NCBI GenBank assembly: GCA_004566265.1
Contig: SPLB01000135.1
Coordinates: 1-7,735 of the forward strand
Length of the DNA: 7,735 nucleotides
Source of the DNA: Paracoccaceae bacterium
GTDB lineage: Bacteria > Pseudomonadota > Alphaproteobacteria > Rhodobacterales > Rhodobacteraceae
Direction of reading: 5' to 3'
In this document: in pieces, positions 1 to 6,725 of the stretch
Numbering within the stretch: position 1 is the stretch's first letter
How the letters are laid out: each line of letters begins with the position of its first letter
Notes under the pieces: generated by a model
Seen by the model: only the letters and a program-made list of their open reading frames with translations
What the model was told of the DNA's origin: nothing
Database searches by the model: none
Translations under genes and position numbers: made by a program

Positions 1-1
1 A

Positions 2-193
2 AACAGCGGCAACAGCGCATTTGACGCCTATAAAGCAGATACCCTGCGCCGTCTGGAAGAAGAGCAGTCGGATTTTGAAGCCTTCCTTGGCCGCCTGCGC
101 GAAGCCAAAGACAAGGCAGAATTTGACCAGTTCATGGACGAACGGGCCAAAACTGCTGTCTCCACTGCAGACGAAGAAAAGCCCGCATCCTAA
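2..193 (+). CDS. C-terminal fragment of a DUF2852-family protein (5' end outside window)
   Basis: An open frame enters from the left edge and ends at TAA 191-193, giving 63 visible residues. The peptide is highly charged and predicted helical: FDAYKADTLRRLEEEQ is followed by a stretch ending AKDKAEFDQFMDERA, then a loose tail ending EKPAS. From memory this matches the C-terminal part of DUF2852 proteins of Rhodobacterales and other alphaproteobacteria. Those have an N-terminal membrane segment, which would lie outside the window, and no established function. No ribosome-binding site or start can be judged. The next gene begins 73 nt later on the same strand, so co-transcription is possible. 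The family call is moderately sure; function is unknown. Confidence 0.7.
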   Translation, partial: NSGNSAFDAYKADTLRRLEEEQSDFEAFLGRLREAKDKAEFDQFMDERAKTAVSTADEEKPAS

Positions 194-206
194 GAAAAAA
201 GGTGCT

Positions 207-224
207 AGGGTCCGATGTGACCCT
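207..224 (+). other. Short inverted repeat between the DUF2852-like gene and the RDD gene
   Basis: AGGGTC (207-212) and GACCCT (219-224) form a perfect 6-bp stem with a 6-nt loop, 13 nt after the upstream stop codon. No T-run follows, so it is not a standard intrinsic terminator. It could be a weak mRNA 3' structure or chance. Confidence 0.25.
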
Positions 225-266
225 GCCCTGCACACATACTCTGGACAATAGCTCAAGGACCCCAGA

Positions 267-698
267 ATGACCGCCCTGCCCGACCCCGACTACCAAGCAG
301 AGTTTTACAGTGGCGTGCCCGCCAAGCGTCTCTTTGCCTGGGTGGTCGACAGTGTTTTGATCACACTTGCAGCAATCGTTCTTGTGCCTTTGACCGGCTT
401 TGTCGGCTTGTTTGTTTGGCCTCTTTTCTATTTGGCGGTGGGCCTTGCCTACCGCGTGATCACCATTGCCAATGGATCTGCAACGCCTGGAATGGCGATG
501 GCCGGTATCGAACTGCGCAGCGCCACAGGCGCGCGGGTCGATTTTGGCGAGGCGGTTCTGCACACAGGGGCATACTCCATTTCGCTGGCTTTCTTCCCGC
601 TGCAGCTTTTGTCAATCGTGCTGATGCTGAGCACGGCCCGAGGCCAAAGTCTGCCGGACCACCTTTTGGGAACCGTTGTGTTGCGCCGTCGGATATAA
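267..698 (+). CDS. RDD-family integral membrane protein, 143 aa
   Basis: This is a small inner-membrane protein with the RDD-domain layout. Arg21 sits just before the first helix, Asp28 lies early in that helix, and Asp131 lies in a late GQSLPDHLLG motif. Those are the Arg-Asp-Asp positions that name the family. Hydrophobic segments are near residues 26-43, 45-62 and 103-121. The central ATPGMAMAGIEL segment fits the 'PGK/M..-G' motif typical of RDD proteins. The start at ATG 267 is supported by AAGGA at 255-259, 7 nt upstream. The length is normal for a single-domain member. The molecular role of most RDD proteins is unknown; some have been linked to ion or Na+/H+ transport, but nothing here shows that. 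The gene lies between the DUF2852-like gene and bpt, all on +. Confidence 0.85.
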   Translation: MTALPDPDYQAEFYSGVPAKRLFAWVVDSVLITLAAIVLVPLTGFVGLFVWPLFYLAVGLAYRVITIANGSATPGMAMAGIELRSATGARVDFGEAVLHTGAYSISLAFFPLQLLSIVLMLSTARGQSLPDHLLGTVVLRRRI

Positions 699-740
699 GA
701 CACGCTTTTGCACCCTATTAATCCATTTCCACAAGCGGTC

Positions 741-769
741 TTGGCGTCTCAGGGTGGCGTTGCTATCAT
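741..769 (+). promoter_or_regulatory. Candidate sigma70 promoter for bpt and the VOC gene
   Basis: A -35-like TTGGCG (741-746, four of six consensus bases) and a -10-like TATCAT (764-769, five of six) are separated by exactly 17 bp. They lie in the 116-bp gap before bpt. A start of transcription near 776 would give a leader of about 40 nt. This is a pattern match only. Confidence 0.45.
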
Positions 770-814
770 CGCCGACAACAAGAGTCCATTTAGCAGAAGT
801 CCGCTCCACCCATT

Positions 815-1636
815 ATGCGTCATACCCTTCCGATCGCTCCGCAATTCTACGTGACCGCGCCACAGCCGTGTCCCTATCTTGAGGGGCGCATGGAACGGAA
901 GCTGTTCACAGCCTTGCAAGGCGACGGGGTTGAACAACTGAATGACAGCCTGTCGCAGCAGGGATTTCGCCGTTCTCAAAACGTGCTTTACCGCCCGTCT
1001 TGCTCTGACTGTTCTGCCTGCATGTCGGCGCGCATCAATGTCTCAGCTTTTGAGCCGACGCGCAGCCAGCGCAAGACACTCAACCGCAGCCGCCATCTGG
1101 AACGCCGGGCAACCTCGCCCTGGGCAACCGAAGACCAATACGCATTGTTCCGTACGTATCTAGACAGCCGACATGCAGATGGCGGGATGGCGGATATGGA
1201 CGTGTTTGAGTACGCGGCTATGATCGAAGAAACGCCGATCCGCAGCCGCGTCGTGGAATATCTTCATCCGGATACAGGGGCGTTGACAGCCGTCTCCCTT
1301 ACAGATGTGCTCGAAGATGGGTTGTCGATGGTTTATTCCTTCTACTCACCCGATCACCCCAAGGACAGCCTAGGCACTTTTATGGTGCTGGATCACATTG
1401 AAATCGCGCGTGAAGCGGGGCTGCCTTATGTCTATTTGGGCTATTGGGTTCCAGGAAGCCAGAAGATGGGATACAAGGCCAAATTCTCAGGCCTTGAAGT
1501 CTACATTGGCCGCCAATGGCAGGCGCTGACTCGGCCCGAAGATTTCTCGGCCGATAATCATCCGCTCGACAACGACCCCATTGCCCAGCAGGTCGCGAAC
1601 ATCCAGTTGCCTCAATCTGGCGGCGGTCGTCGCTGA
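815..1636 (+). CDS. bpt: Bacterial ATE-family aminoacyl-tRNA--protein transferase (aspartate/glutamate leucyltransferase, Bpt)
   Basis: This cytoplasmic enzyme of the N-degron pathway belongs to a family that moves leucine from Leu-tRNA to N-terminal Asp or Glu, marking the protein for ClpS/ClpAP. The 273-residue length fits bacterial Bpt and is far shorter than eukaryotic ATE1. The N-terminal ATE domain shows CPYL (Cys19) and a cysteine cluster, CSDCSAC (Cys63, Cys66, Cys69), after [12 protein letters not shown]. The C-terminal GNAT-like domain carries [20 protein letters not shown] and [17 protein letters not shown], all strongly conserved in the family. The start at ATG 815 fits the conserved N-terminus ([18 protein letters not shown]), although no good Shine-Dalgarno precedes it. 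The VOC gene starts 3 nt after the stop. Bacterial homologues are often annotated 'arginyltransferase'; leucyl specificity is inferred from characterised Bpt. Confidence 0.93.
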   Translation: MRHTLPIAPQFYVTAPQPCPYLEGRMERKLFTALQGDGVEQLNDSLSQQGFRRSQNVLYRPSCSDCSACMSARINVSAFEPTRSQRKTLNRSRHLERRATSPWATEDQYALFRTYLDSRHADGGMADMDVFEYAAMIEETPIRSRVVEYLHPDTGALTAVSLTDVLEDGLSMVYSFYSPDHPKDSLGTFMVLDHIEIAREAGLPYVYLGYWVPGSQKMGYKAKFSGLEVYIGRQWQALTRPEDFSADNHPLDNDPIAQQVANIQLPQSGGGRR

Positions 1637-1639
1637 TCA

Positions 1640-2044
1640 ATGCAACAAGCGCTTTATGCTATCTCGCTCATTGTGCCCGACTACGACGCAGCAATCGCGT
1701 TTTACTGCGGGACTCTCGGCTGGGATCTGGCCGAGGATATTGCGCAAACCACGGAACATGGGCCCAAACGCTGGGTGCGCATAGTGCCGCCGGGATCCGG
1801 GGAAGCTGGGAGCAGTCTGATCCTCGCCCAAGCTCGCAGCCCACGGCAAGCTGCGGCGATTGGAGCTCAGTTTGGAGGCCGTGTTGGACTGTTCCTAAAG
1901 ACCGATAACTTTGAACGCGACCATGCGGCAATGCGCGCCAAAGGGATCCAGTTTGAAGAAGACCCCCGCCACGAGCCCTACGGAATGGTTGCGGTCTGGC
2001 AAGACCCGTTTGGCAACCGTTGGGATCTCCTGGAACTGCGCTGA
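1640..2044 (+). CDS. VOC-superfamily (glyoxalase/bleomycin-resistance fold) protein, 134 aa
   Basis: This small cytoplasmic protein appears to have two beta-alpha-beta-beta-beta modules. The first is ISLIVPDYDAAIAFYCGTLGW (about residues 8-28) followed by KRWVRIVPPGSG. The second is GRVGLFLKTDNF, RDHAAMRAKGIQF and a final GMVAVWQDPFGNRWDLLEL, a hallmark ending of the superfamily. In metal-dependent members Glu132 is the usual C-terminal ligand. The usual first-strand His or Gln ligand is not obvious in ISLIV, so metal binding may be altered or absent. The substrate cannot be predicted, because family activities include glyoxalase, dioxygenase, epimerase and drug-binding roles. It begins 3 nt after the bpt stop, so translation is probably coupled, and it is followed by a strong terminator. 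Its role next to an N-degron enzyme is unknown. Confidence 0.88.
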   Translation: MQQALYAISLIVPDYDAAIAFYCGTLGWDLAEDIAQTTEHGPKRWVRIVPPGSGEAGSSLILAQARSPRQAAAIGAQFGGRVGLFLKTDNFERDHAAMRAKGIQFEEDPRHEPYGMVAVWQDPFGNRWDLLELR

Positions 2045-2065
2045 ACCATACCCCTGATTGTGCAC

Positions 2066-2088
2066 AAAAAAAGTCGGGGTCATGCCCC
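2066..2088 (-). terminator. Possible secondary terminator for leftward transcription
   Basis: Read on the minus strand, GGGG (2088-2085), a 5-nt loop and CCCC (2079-2076) are followed by GAC and then seven T (2072-2066). The stem is only 4 bp, so it is weak alone. It could back up the main hairpin at 2126-2154 for read-through from dctM. Confidence 0.3.
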
Positions 2089-2125
2089 TAAGAGCCAGAG
2101 AGGCAGCACGCCTGCCCCAAACGCA

Positions 2126-2154
2126 AAAAGCCCCGGTAAGAAACCGGGGCTTTT
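2126..2154. terminator. Strong bidirectional intrinsic terminator between the converging operons
   Basis: AAAAGCCCCGGT (2126-2137) and ACCGGGGCTTTT (2143-2154) form a perfect 12-bp stem, with a GC core of 8 bp and a 5-nt AAGAA loop. On + it is followed by TTTTGTTTT, ending rightward transcripts from the VOC gene. On - the A-rich left arm and flank become TTTTTGCGTTT, ending leftward transcripts from dctM, whose stop codon is 18 nt away. Placement between two converging operons fits this dual role. Confidence 0.93.
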
Positions 2155-2172
2155 GTTTTCGCATCACAAGTC

Positions 2173-4527
2173 TCAGCCACCAATCAGTGCAGGTACGATG
2201 GTTACGATGGTTGGGAACAACCACAGGATCCCCAAGCCCAGCACCTGAATCAGCACAAAAGGGAGCACCCCGCGATAGATGTGACCAGTGGTCACTTCCT
2301 TCGGCGCAACCCCACGCAGATAAAACAGCGCGAAACCAAATGGCGGGGTCAAAAAGGACGTTTGCAAGTTCACCGCCACCATGATGGTGACCCACTTCGG
2401 GTCAAACGACCCACCATAAATTACCGGCCCTACAATCGGGATCACAATATAGATGATCTCGAGGAAATCGAGAACAAATCCCAAGATAAACAGCACGATC
2501 ATCACGATCAGGAAAACCGTTAGCTCATTATCAAAGCTCTTGAGAAACTGCTGGATGTAGTGCTCGCCACCAAAGGAGATCACCACAAGGTTCAGCATCT
2601 GAGAGCCAATCAGAATGGTGAACACCATCGAGGTGACCTTAGCGGTTTCTCGCACCACCGGTGTCAAAACGCCGCTTTTGTACAAGACCCAGCATCCAAA
2701 TAGCAGGCCAAAAAGGGCATAAAGGTAGCAGCCATACGCCACAGCAAAGGCAATCATGCTTTCTGCGCTGACGTTTTCCTGATTGATCCGCAAGTCAAAG
2801 TTTATGCCGATCAGGACCGCACCCACCACAGCGAAGGTTGCATACATGATTATTTTCGTGGATTTGCCTTCATCCTGCAGACGGCGGTAGGCCGCCAGCA
2901 TGATGGCCCCCCCCGCACCGAGCGCCGCAGCCGGTGTTGGGTTGGTGATCCCGCCAAGGATAGAGCCCAGCACCGCAACAATTAGAACCAGCGGCGGGAA
3001 AACCACGCGGATCAAATCGTTTTTGGCACAGCGCGCTGCCGCCTCTTTTGCGCCCCACAGTGCAAGCCCTGTCGGGAGCGCCATCCAAAGAACCGTTCCC
3101 ATTGCCGAAGTCGTTGGCGAAATCGCCACAACATCGATCAGCGCCAGCAGGATCAGCCCCACCGTGCCACCAATCAAAGGCAGCGCCTCACGCGACGGCG
3201 CGACACCACGCCCCACCGCCAGAACAAGGCCCAGCAAAACGATAATGGTCGCAATGCCTGTGCCGATTGGCGCCGCATTCGCAATTTTTACGGCACGGGC
3301 TTCGGCCAGTTCGTCGTCGGTCAGCTTTTGCGCCTTCGCCACACCGCCGACTGCATTGATGGCGTCCTGCTCGGCCACGGCGGCGTCCCATGCGGCTTGA
3401 CCATGCAGGTCGATCATCGACGCCTTACACTCATCGCCCACGTTGGTGCGCAAGCTTGCGGTTTGACCGGCATCAGAGAAGGATGACACGGTGGTGTCCT
3501 GAGACCCCACCAAGCCCACTTGGCCCAAGAGAATGGTACCAACAATCAGCGCTGTCGGCACACCTAGAAACCAAGTCATGCTCTCACCGCGTGTGAGCGG
3601 TTCATCAGTGGCAGACCCCATCTCGACTGCAGGGGCTTTTTCCGGATTCAAAAGGGCATAGCCAAAGGCATAGAGCGCATAGAGAAGCGCCAGCATAATA
3701 CCCGGCAAAAGCGCCGCCTGAAACAGCGTGCCAACAGACACAACCGCCGGCTCCCCCAAATAGGTCAGCGCGTCAGAACAACCTGCCTCGCGCGCACGGG
3801 TTTCCTGCGCGGTGGAATAAAGATCGCCTGCCAGCGTGCCCAAGAGAACTATTACAATGGACGGCGGAATGATCTGCCCCAACGTCCCAGATGCCGCAAT
3901 CACTCCGGTGGCCAATTCCGGCGAGTAGTTGTTGCGCAGCATGGTTGGCAAGGCCAGCAGGCCCATGGTCACCACGGTTGCCCCCACAATTCCGGTAGAG
4001 GCCGCAAGGAACGCACCCACCACGACAATAGACACGGCCAGACCGCCCGGCAGCGGGCCAAAGACGCGCGCCATTGTGGTCAGCAGATCATTCGCAATTT
4101 TGGAGCGTTCCAGCGTAATGCCCATCAGGACGAACATTAGAACCGCCAGCAGCGTTTCAATCGACGCACCTGCAAGCACGCGTTCGTTGACACGGTTCAC
4201 AATGAAGGACACGTTCCGATCAAGCGCTGTTTCCCAGCCCTGCACAAATACAGGCTCCGCGATCCTTGGTAAGTCTGGATACCGAAAGACGGAGATTACA
4301 TCTGGGTTAATGCCAGAGTCAACGACAGCCCTGTACGCCCCGCTCGACGTATCAATGGCTTGGTGAATAAGCAGTCCCGCACTGTCAAGCGCTGCGATGA
4401 TCCCGAAGGAGATAACCCCCGCCCCACCGATGGCAAAAGCCACCGGGAAGCCGGATAGGATGCCCCCGAAGAGGCAGAGAAAGACGATAATGAGGCCGAT
4501 TTCGACGCCATCAAGACCGAATAGCAT
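2173..4527 (-). CDS. dctM: TRAP transporter large permease subunit (DctM family), unusually long at 784 aa
   Basis: This is the ion-coupled transport subunit of a TRAP system in the inner membrane, working with DctQ and DctP. DctM landmarks are in order: GFPVAFAIGGAG (residues 26-37), the LMGITLERS helix (134-142), ASGTLGQIIPPSIVIVLLG (212-230), the second inverted half from about 505 with GSILGGITNPTPAAALGAGG (521-540), and VAVNLQTSFLTPPFGFALFYLRG (717-739). Usual DctM proteins have about 430 residues. This one adds a soluble loop at about 55-120, a block at about 295-505 with extra helices around a hydrophilic stretch (341-418), and an extra helical pair near 555-616. The frame is unbroken, so this is not a frameshift or annotation merge. 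ATG 4527 lies 17 nt after the dctQ stop, with AGGGA in the gap. It is the last gene of the operon, and the terminator lies just beyond. Recalled COG relatives are the mannitol/chloroaromatic (FcbT3) group. Confidence 0.93.
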   Translation of the reverse strand: MLFGLDGVEIGLIIVFLCLFGGILSGFPVAFAIGGAGVISFGIIAALDSAGLLIHQAIDTSSGAYRAVVDSGINPDVISVFRYPDLPRIAEPVFVQGWETALDRNVSFIVNRVNERVLAGASIETLLAVLMFVLMGITLERSKIANDLLTTMARVFGPLPGGLAVSIVVVGAFLAASTGIVGATVVTMGLLALPTMLRNNYSPELATGVIAASGTLGQIIPPSIVIVLLGTLAGDLYSTAQETRAREAGCSDALTYLGEPAVVSVGTLFQAALLPGIMLALLYALYAFGYALLNPEKAPAVEMGSATDEPLTRGESMTWFLGVPTALIVGTILLGQVGLVGSQDTTVSSFSDAGQTASLRTNVGDECKASMIDLHGQAAWDAAVAEQDAINAVGGVAKAQKLTDDELAEARAVKIANAAPIGTGIATIIVLLGLVLAVGRGVAPSREALPLIGGTVGLILLALIDVVAISPTTSAMGTVLWMALPTGLALWGAKEAAARCAKNDLIRVVFPPLVLIVAVLGSILGGITNPTPAAALGAGGAIMLAAYRRLQDEGKSTKIIMYATFAVVGAVLIGINFDLRINQENVSAESMIAFAVAYGCYLYALFGLLFGCWVLYKSGVLTPVVRETAKVTSMVFTILIGSQMLNLVVISFGGEHYIQQFLKSFDNELTVFLIVMIVLFILGFVLDFLEIIYIVIPIVGPVIYGGSFDPKWVTIMVAVNLQTSFLTPPFGFALFYLRGVAPKEVTTGHIYRGVLPFVLIQVLGLGILWLFPTIVTIVPALIGG

Positions 4528-4544
4528 GGCATTTAGTCCCTATT

Positions 4545-5492
4545 TTAATGAGCGCCTTCATAGGCTTCTTCACCTTCGCCAAGGCTGTCCTTGTCGAGGT
4601 ATTTATTGGTGGCCTCTTCTCCCTCAAGAAACTCCAGAAGCGAGCGGTAGAAGTACGCAATCGCATGAAGGAAGACGAGACCGGCAAAGGTGACCAAGAG
4701 GATCTTGAACAGGAAGTATCCGTTAAACCCATTGGGCGAAAAGCCAATGGTTTCCACATTCCAGCGCAGGGCGCGGGCCTTGTTGACCAGACGATCCAGG
4801 GAATCCGACGCCGACGGCTTTGGCACGATCAGGTGGCGCCACAGGAAGTACCAGCCGTACATCCAGGTCAGCACCGCCATGGGCATCATGAACAGCAGAG
4901 AACCTGTCATATCGACAACGCGTTTCGCGCGATGCGACAGACCGGCATAAATCAAGTCCACGCGCACGTGACCGCCCTGAACAAAGGTGTATGTTACACA
5001 CATGCAGACCACCAAAGCATTGTAGAGCTTCAGTTCCTCCGCGTACCAGCTGATATCTTTTTCAAGAGCAATGCCCAGGCCAAAGCTCATGTCGGGGCGG
5101 GCAAAGATCCTCTGCATGAACACGATAATGATCTGTTGCAGCACCATCAGCAGGCCCGCCCAAGCGAAGAATCTGCCAAACGTATTGGCAACGCCTTCCA
5201 GACCACGCACCATGCCCCACATAAGATTGCGGTAGTAGAGACCCACTGCCGTCAGCATAAGGAAGGCGGTGAAGACCACAAAGAAAAACTCAACCGATCC
5301 ACCATAATAGACAAAGCGCATCACGGATTGCTTGTCTTCGGTGGTGTTGTCCCAGCTCAGCCAGCCAAGCCACAGCGACGTTTGCGTTATCGCTGTGAAG
5401 AAATTCACCAAAGCACCAAGGATATTGCTCCCGAGCCAGACCAGGAAACCCCCGATGGCTCCGAAGAAGGAAACGCCCATGTCATCCTGCAT
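4545..5492 (-). CDS. dctQ: TRAP transporter small permease subunit (DctQ family), enlarged, 315 aa
   Basis: This membrane partner of DctM stabilises the large permease and helps dock the binding protein. The DctQ core starts at about residue 108: helix WAGLLMVLQQIIIVFMQ, then YNALVVCMCVTYTF followed by the signature GGHVRVDLIYAGLSHRAKRV (173-192), helix SLLFMMPMAVLTW with YGWYFLW, and a last helix near 261-282. About 100 extra N-terminal residues carry two more hydrophobic segments (roughly 8-35 and 66-87). Ordinary DctQ is 160-220 aa. The start chosen is ATG 5492, preceded by GGGGGGA. An in-frame TTG at 5555 would add 21 residues rich in Arg and Lys without a good ribosome site, and a further ATG at 5480 follows AGGA. 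The acidic C-terminus ends EGEEAYEGAH. It lies 128 nt after dctP and 17 nt before dctM. Confidence 0.9.
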   Translation of the reverse strand: MQDDMGVSFFGAIGGFLVWLGSNILGALVNFFTAITQTSLWLGWLSWDNTTEDKQSVMRFVYYGGSVEFFFVVFTAFLMLTAVGLYYRNLMWGMVRGLEGVANTFGRFFAWAGLLMVLQQIIIVFMQRIFARPDMSFGLGIALEKDISWYAEELKLYNALVVCMCVTYTFVQGGHVRVDLIYAGLSHRAKRVVDMTGSLLFMMPMAVLTWMYGWYFLWRHLIVPKPSASDSLDRLVNKARALRWNVETIGFSPNGFNGYFLFKILLVTFAGLVFLHAIAYFYRSLLEFLEGEEATNKYLDKDSLGEGEEAYEGAH

Positions 5493-5577
5493 GGATCCCC
5501 CCAATTTGGAAATGGGCTGTTTGGATCTGCGACGGGTTGCCCCGGAGATGCCCAATCAGCCGTTAGGTTATGAAGAG

Positions 5578-5598
5578 GTCCCCCGCATGGCGGGGAAC
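5578..5598 (-). other. Intercistronic stem-loop between dctP and dctQ
   Basis: CCCCGC (5581-5586) and GCGGGG (5590-5595) form a 6-bp GC-only stem with a 3-nt loop. It is extended across one mismatch by two more pairs (5578-5579 with 5597-5598). It lies 23 nt past the dctP stop in the 128-nt gap. No long T-run follows on the minus strand (CCTCTTC instead), so partial termination or 3'-end protection of the dctP message is more likely than full termination. That would give more binding protein than permease, as is common in binding-protein-dependent transporter operons. Confidence 0.6.
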
Positions 5599-5620
5599 CA
5601 ATTGCTGCTCGTTTATCGGG

Positions 5621-6703
5621 TTAACCCAAAACGCGGTCGCGCTGCTTGCGGTACGCACCTTCCGACAAAGTGATCCAGCCAGACGAAGACTTCATAGAAG
5701 AGACAACGCTGCCGCGGATGGTTGCAAACAGATCATCGCTCATGAATTCGTCAAGAGTATCGGAGGCCGCTTTCCCAAACGCGTTCCATACTGCGTCAGG
5801 GAACTCGAGCGTCTTCACGCCTCCGGCTTGCAGACGCTGAAGCGCTGCACCGTTGTTGTTCATAAACTGCGCAAGGTTCCACTGGTGCGTGTCACCAGAA
5901 GCGATCTCGATGATTTTCTGATGCGCGGGGCTCAACTCATCAAAAACATCCCGGTTCACGGCAATAGACAGGCCCGCGCCCGGCTCGTGGAAGCCAGAGG
6001 TGTAATATGTCTTTGTGATTTCTTGGAACCCGGCTTTTTCGTCCGCCCAGGGCCCGATCCATTCGGTGCCATCAATCGCGCCAGACGCAAGTGCCTGATA
6101 CACTTCGGAGCCCGGAATGTTCTGAACGGATGCGCCCAGTTTGCCAAGCGCTTTACCGCCGAGACCCGGCATACGGAACTTCAGACCGTTGAAGTCATCA
6201 GGGCTATTGATTTCTTTTTTGAACCATCCCCCGGCCTGCGGGCCTGTGTTACCTGCAAGGAAGGACTTCAGACCAAAGATCTTGCCCAGCTCATCATGCA
6301 GCGCATGGCCGTCGCCATGGTAATACCAATTCACCAGTTCTTGTGGCGTCATCCCAAAAGGGGCAGCGGTGAAAAACTGGTAGCCTGGGTGCTGACCGGT
6401 GAAATAGTAATCCGCACCGTGGTACATGTCCGCTTGACCTGCGGTCACAGCGTCAAACACCTCGAACGCACCGACCAGCTCGCCTGAGGCTTTCAGGTCA
6501 ATGGTCAGGCTGCCGCCGGACATTTCGGTAATCGCATCCGCTGCACGCTGTGCGGCATCATGCACCCCAGCAAGGCCACGGCCCCAGGTCGTCACCATGG
6601 TTAGGGTGCGATTGCCCTGAGCGATGGCCGGGGCCGCCAGGCTGGTGGCTGCTGCAGCGGAACCGCCCAGTGCGGATGTACGTAAAAAGGATCTGCGATC
6701 CAT
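5621..6703 (-). CDS. dctP: TRAP transporter periplasmic substrate-binding protein (DctP family, TakP/FcbT1-like), 360 aa
   Basis: This periplasmic binding protein delivers an organic acid to the DctQM permease. The N-terminus has a twin-arginine signal, DRRSFLRT (2-9), a hydrophobic Ala-rich segment and a likely signal-peptidase site after APAIA (residue 28). The mature part shows DctP features: GELVGAFEVFDAV (74-86), GNTGPQAGGWFKKEI (151-165), the conserved family Arg in GLKFRMPG (Arg177), and DGTEWIGPWADEKAGF (211-226) with Glu214-Trp215. As I remember it, Rhodobacter TakP, which binds 2-oxoacids with Na+, has closely matching motifs and spacing. Relatives also include chlorobenzoate-binding FcbT1 and lactate-type proteins, so the exact substrate is open. 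ATG 6703 follows a near-perfect Shine-Dalgarno. It is first in the operon, divergent from a Cache-domain sensor, which suggests substrate-controlled expression. Confidence 0.94.
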   Translation of the reverse strand: MDRRSFLRTSALGGSAAAATSLAAPAIAQGNRTLTMVTTWGRGLAGVHDAAQRAADAITEMSGGSLTIDLKASGELVGAFEVFDAVTAGQADMYHGADYYFTGQHPGYQFFTAAPFGMTPQELVNWYYHGDGHALHDELGKIFGLKSFLAGNTGPQAGGWFKKEINSPDDFNGLKFRMPGLGGKALGKLGASVQNIPGSEVYQALASGAIDGTEWIGPWADEKAGFQEITKTYYTSGFHEPGAGLSIAVNRDVFDELSPAHQKIIEIASGDTHQWNLAQFMNNNGAALQRLQAGGVKTLEFPDAVWNAFGKAASDTLDEFMSDDLFATIRGSVVSSMKSSSGWITLSEGAYRKQRDRVLG

Positions 6704-6710
6704 ATGTTTT

Positions 6711-6718
6711 CTCCTCCC
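6711..6718 (-). promoter_or_regulatory. Very strong Shine-Dalgarno of dctP
   Basis: On the minus strand GGGAGGAG occupies 6718-6711, with 7 nt (AAAACAT) between it and the dctP ATG. This fixes the start and implies high translation, as expected for an abundant periplasmic binding protein. Confidence 0.9.
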
Positions 6719-6725
6719 AAAATCT

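Noticed and set aside
2102..2116. GGCAG/CTGCC hairpin upstream of the main terminator
   Set aside because: A 5-bp stem with a 5-nt loop and no T-run, next to a far stronger terminator; it has no clear role.
2900..3400. A 166-residue Ala/Ser/Pro-rich open frame on + antisense to dctM
   Set aside because: Low-complexity composition and full overlap with the dctM insertion region mark it as a shadow frame.
2173..4527. dctM length as an artefact of a frameshift or two merged genes
   Set aside because: One continuous frame carries DctM landmarks from both halves in the correct order, with no internal stop and with extra hydrophobic segments that look like membrane helices.
5493..5555. Upstream TTG start for dctQ adding 21 residues
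   Set aside because: The added residues are basic and hydrophilic with no ribosome site before TTG 5555. ATG 5492 follows GGGGGGA and gives a natural membrane-protein N-terminus.
4548..5573. A 341-residue open frame on + antisense to dctQ
   Set aside because: It overlaps the clear DctQ gene almost fully. Its product is rich in His and Gln without recognisable domains, as expected for an antisense shadow in GC-rich coding DNA.
5618..5627. GGGTTAACCC palindrome at the dctP stop codon
   Set aside because: It spans the end of the coding region and is a short dyad with no loop and no T-run; chance is the simplest explanation.
5570..6487. A 305-residue open frame on + antisense to dctP
   Set aside because: It lies inside the well-supported dctP gene, has a composition rich in Arg and Cys, and shows no family resemblance.
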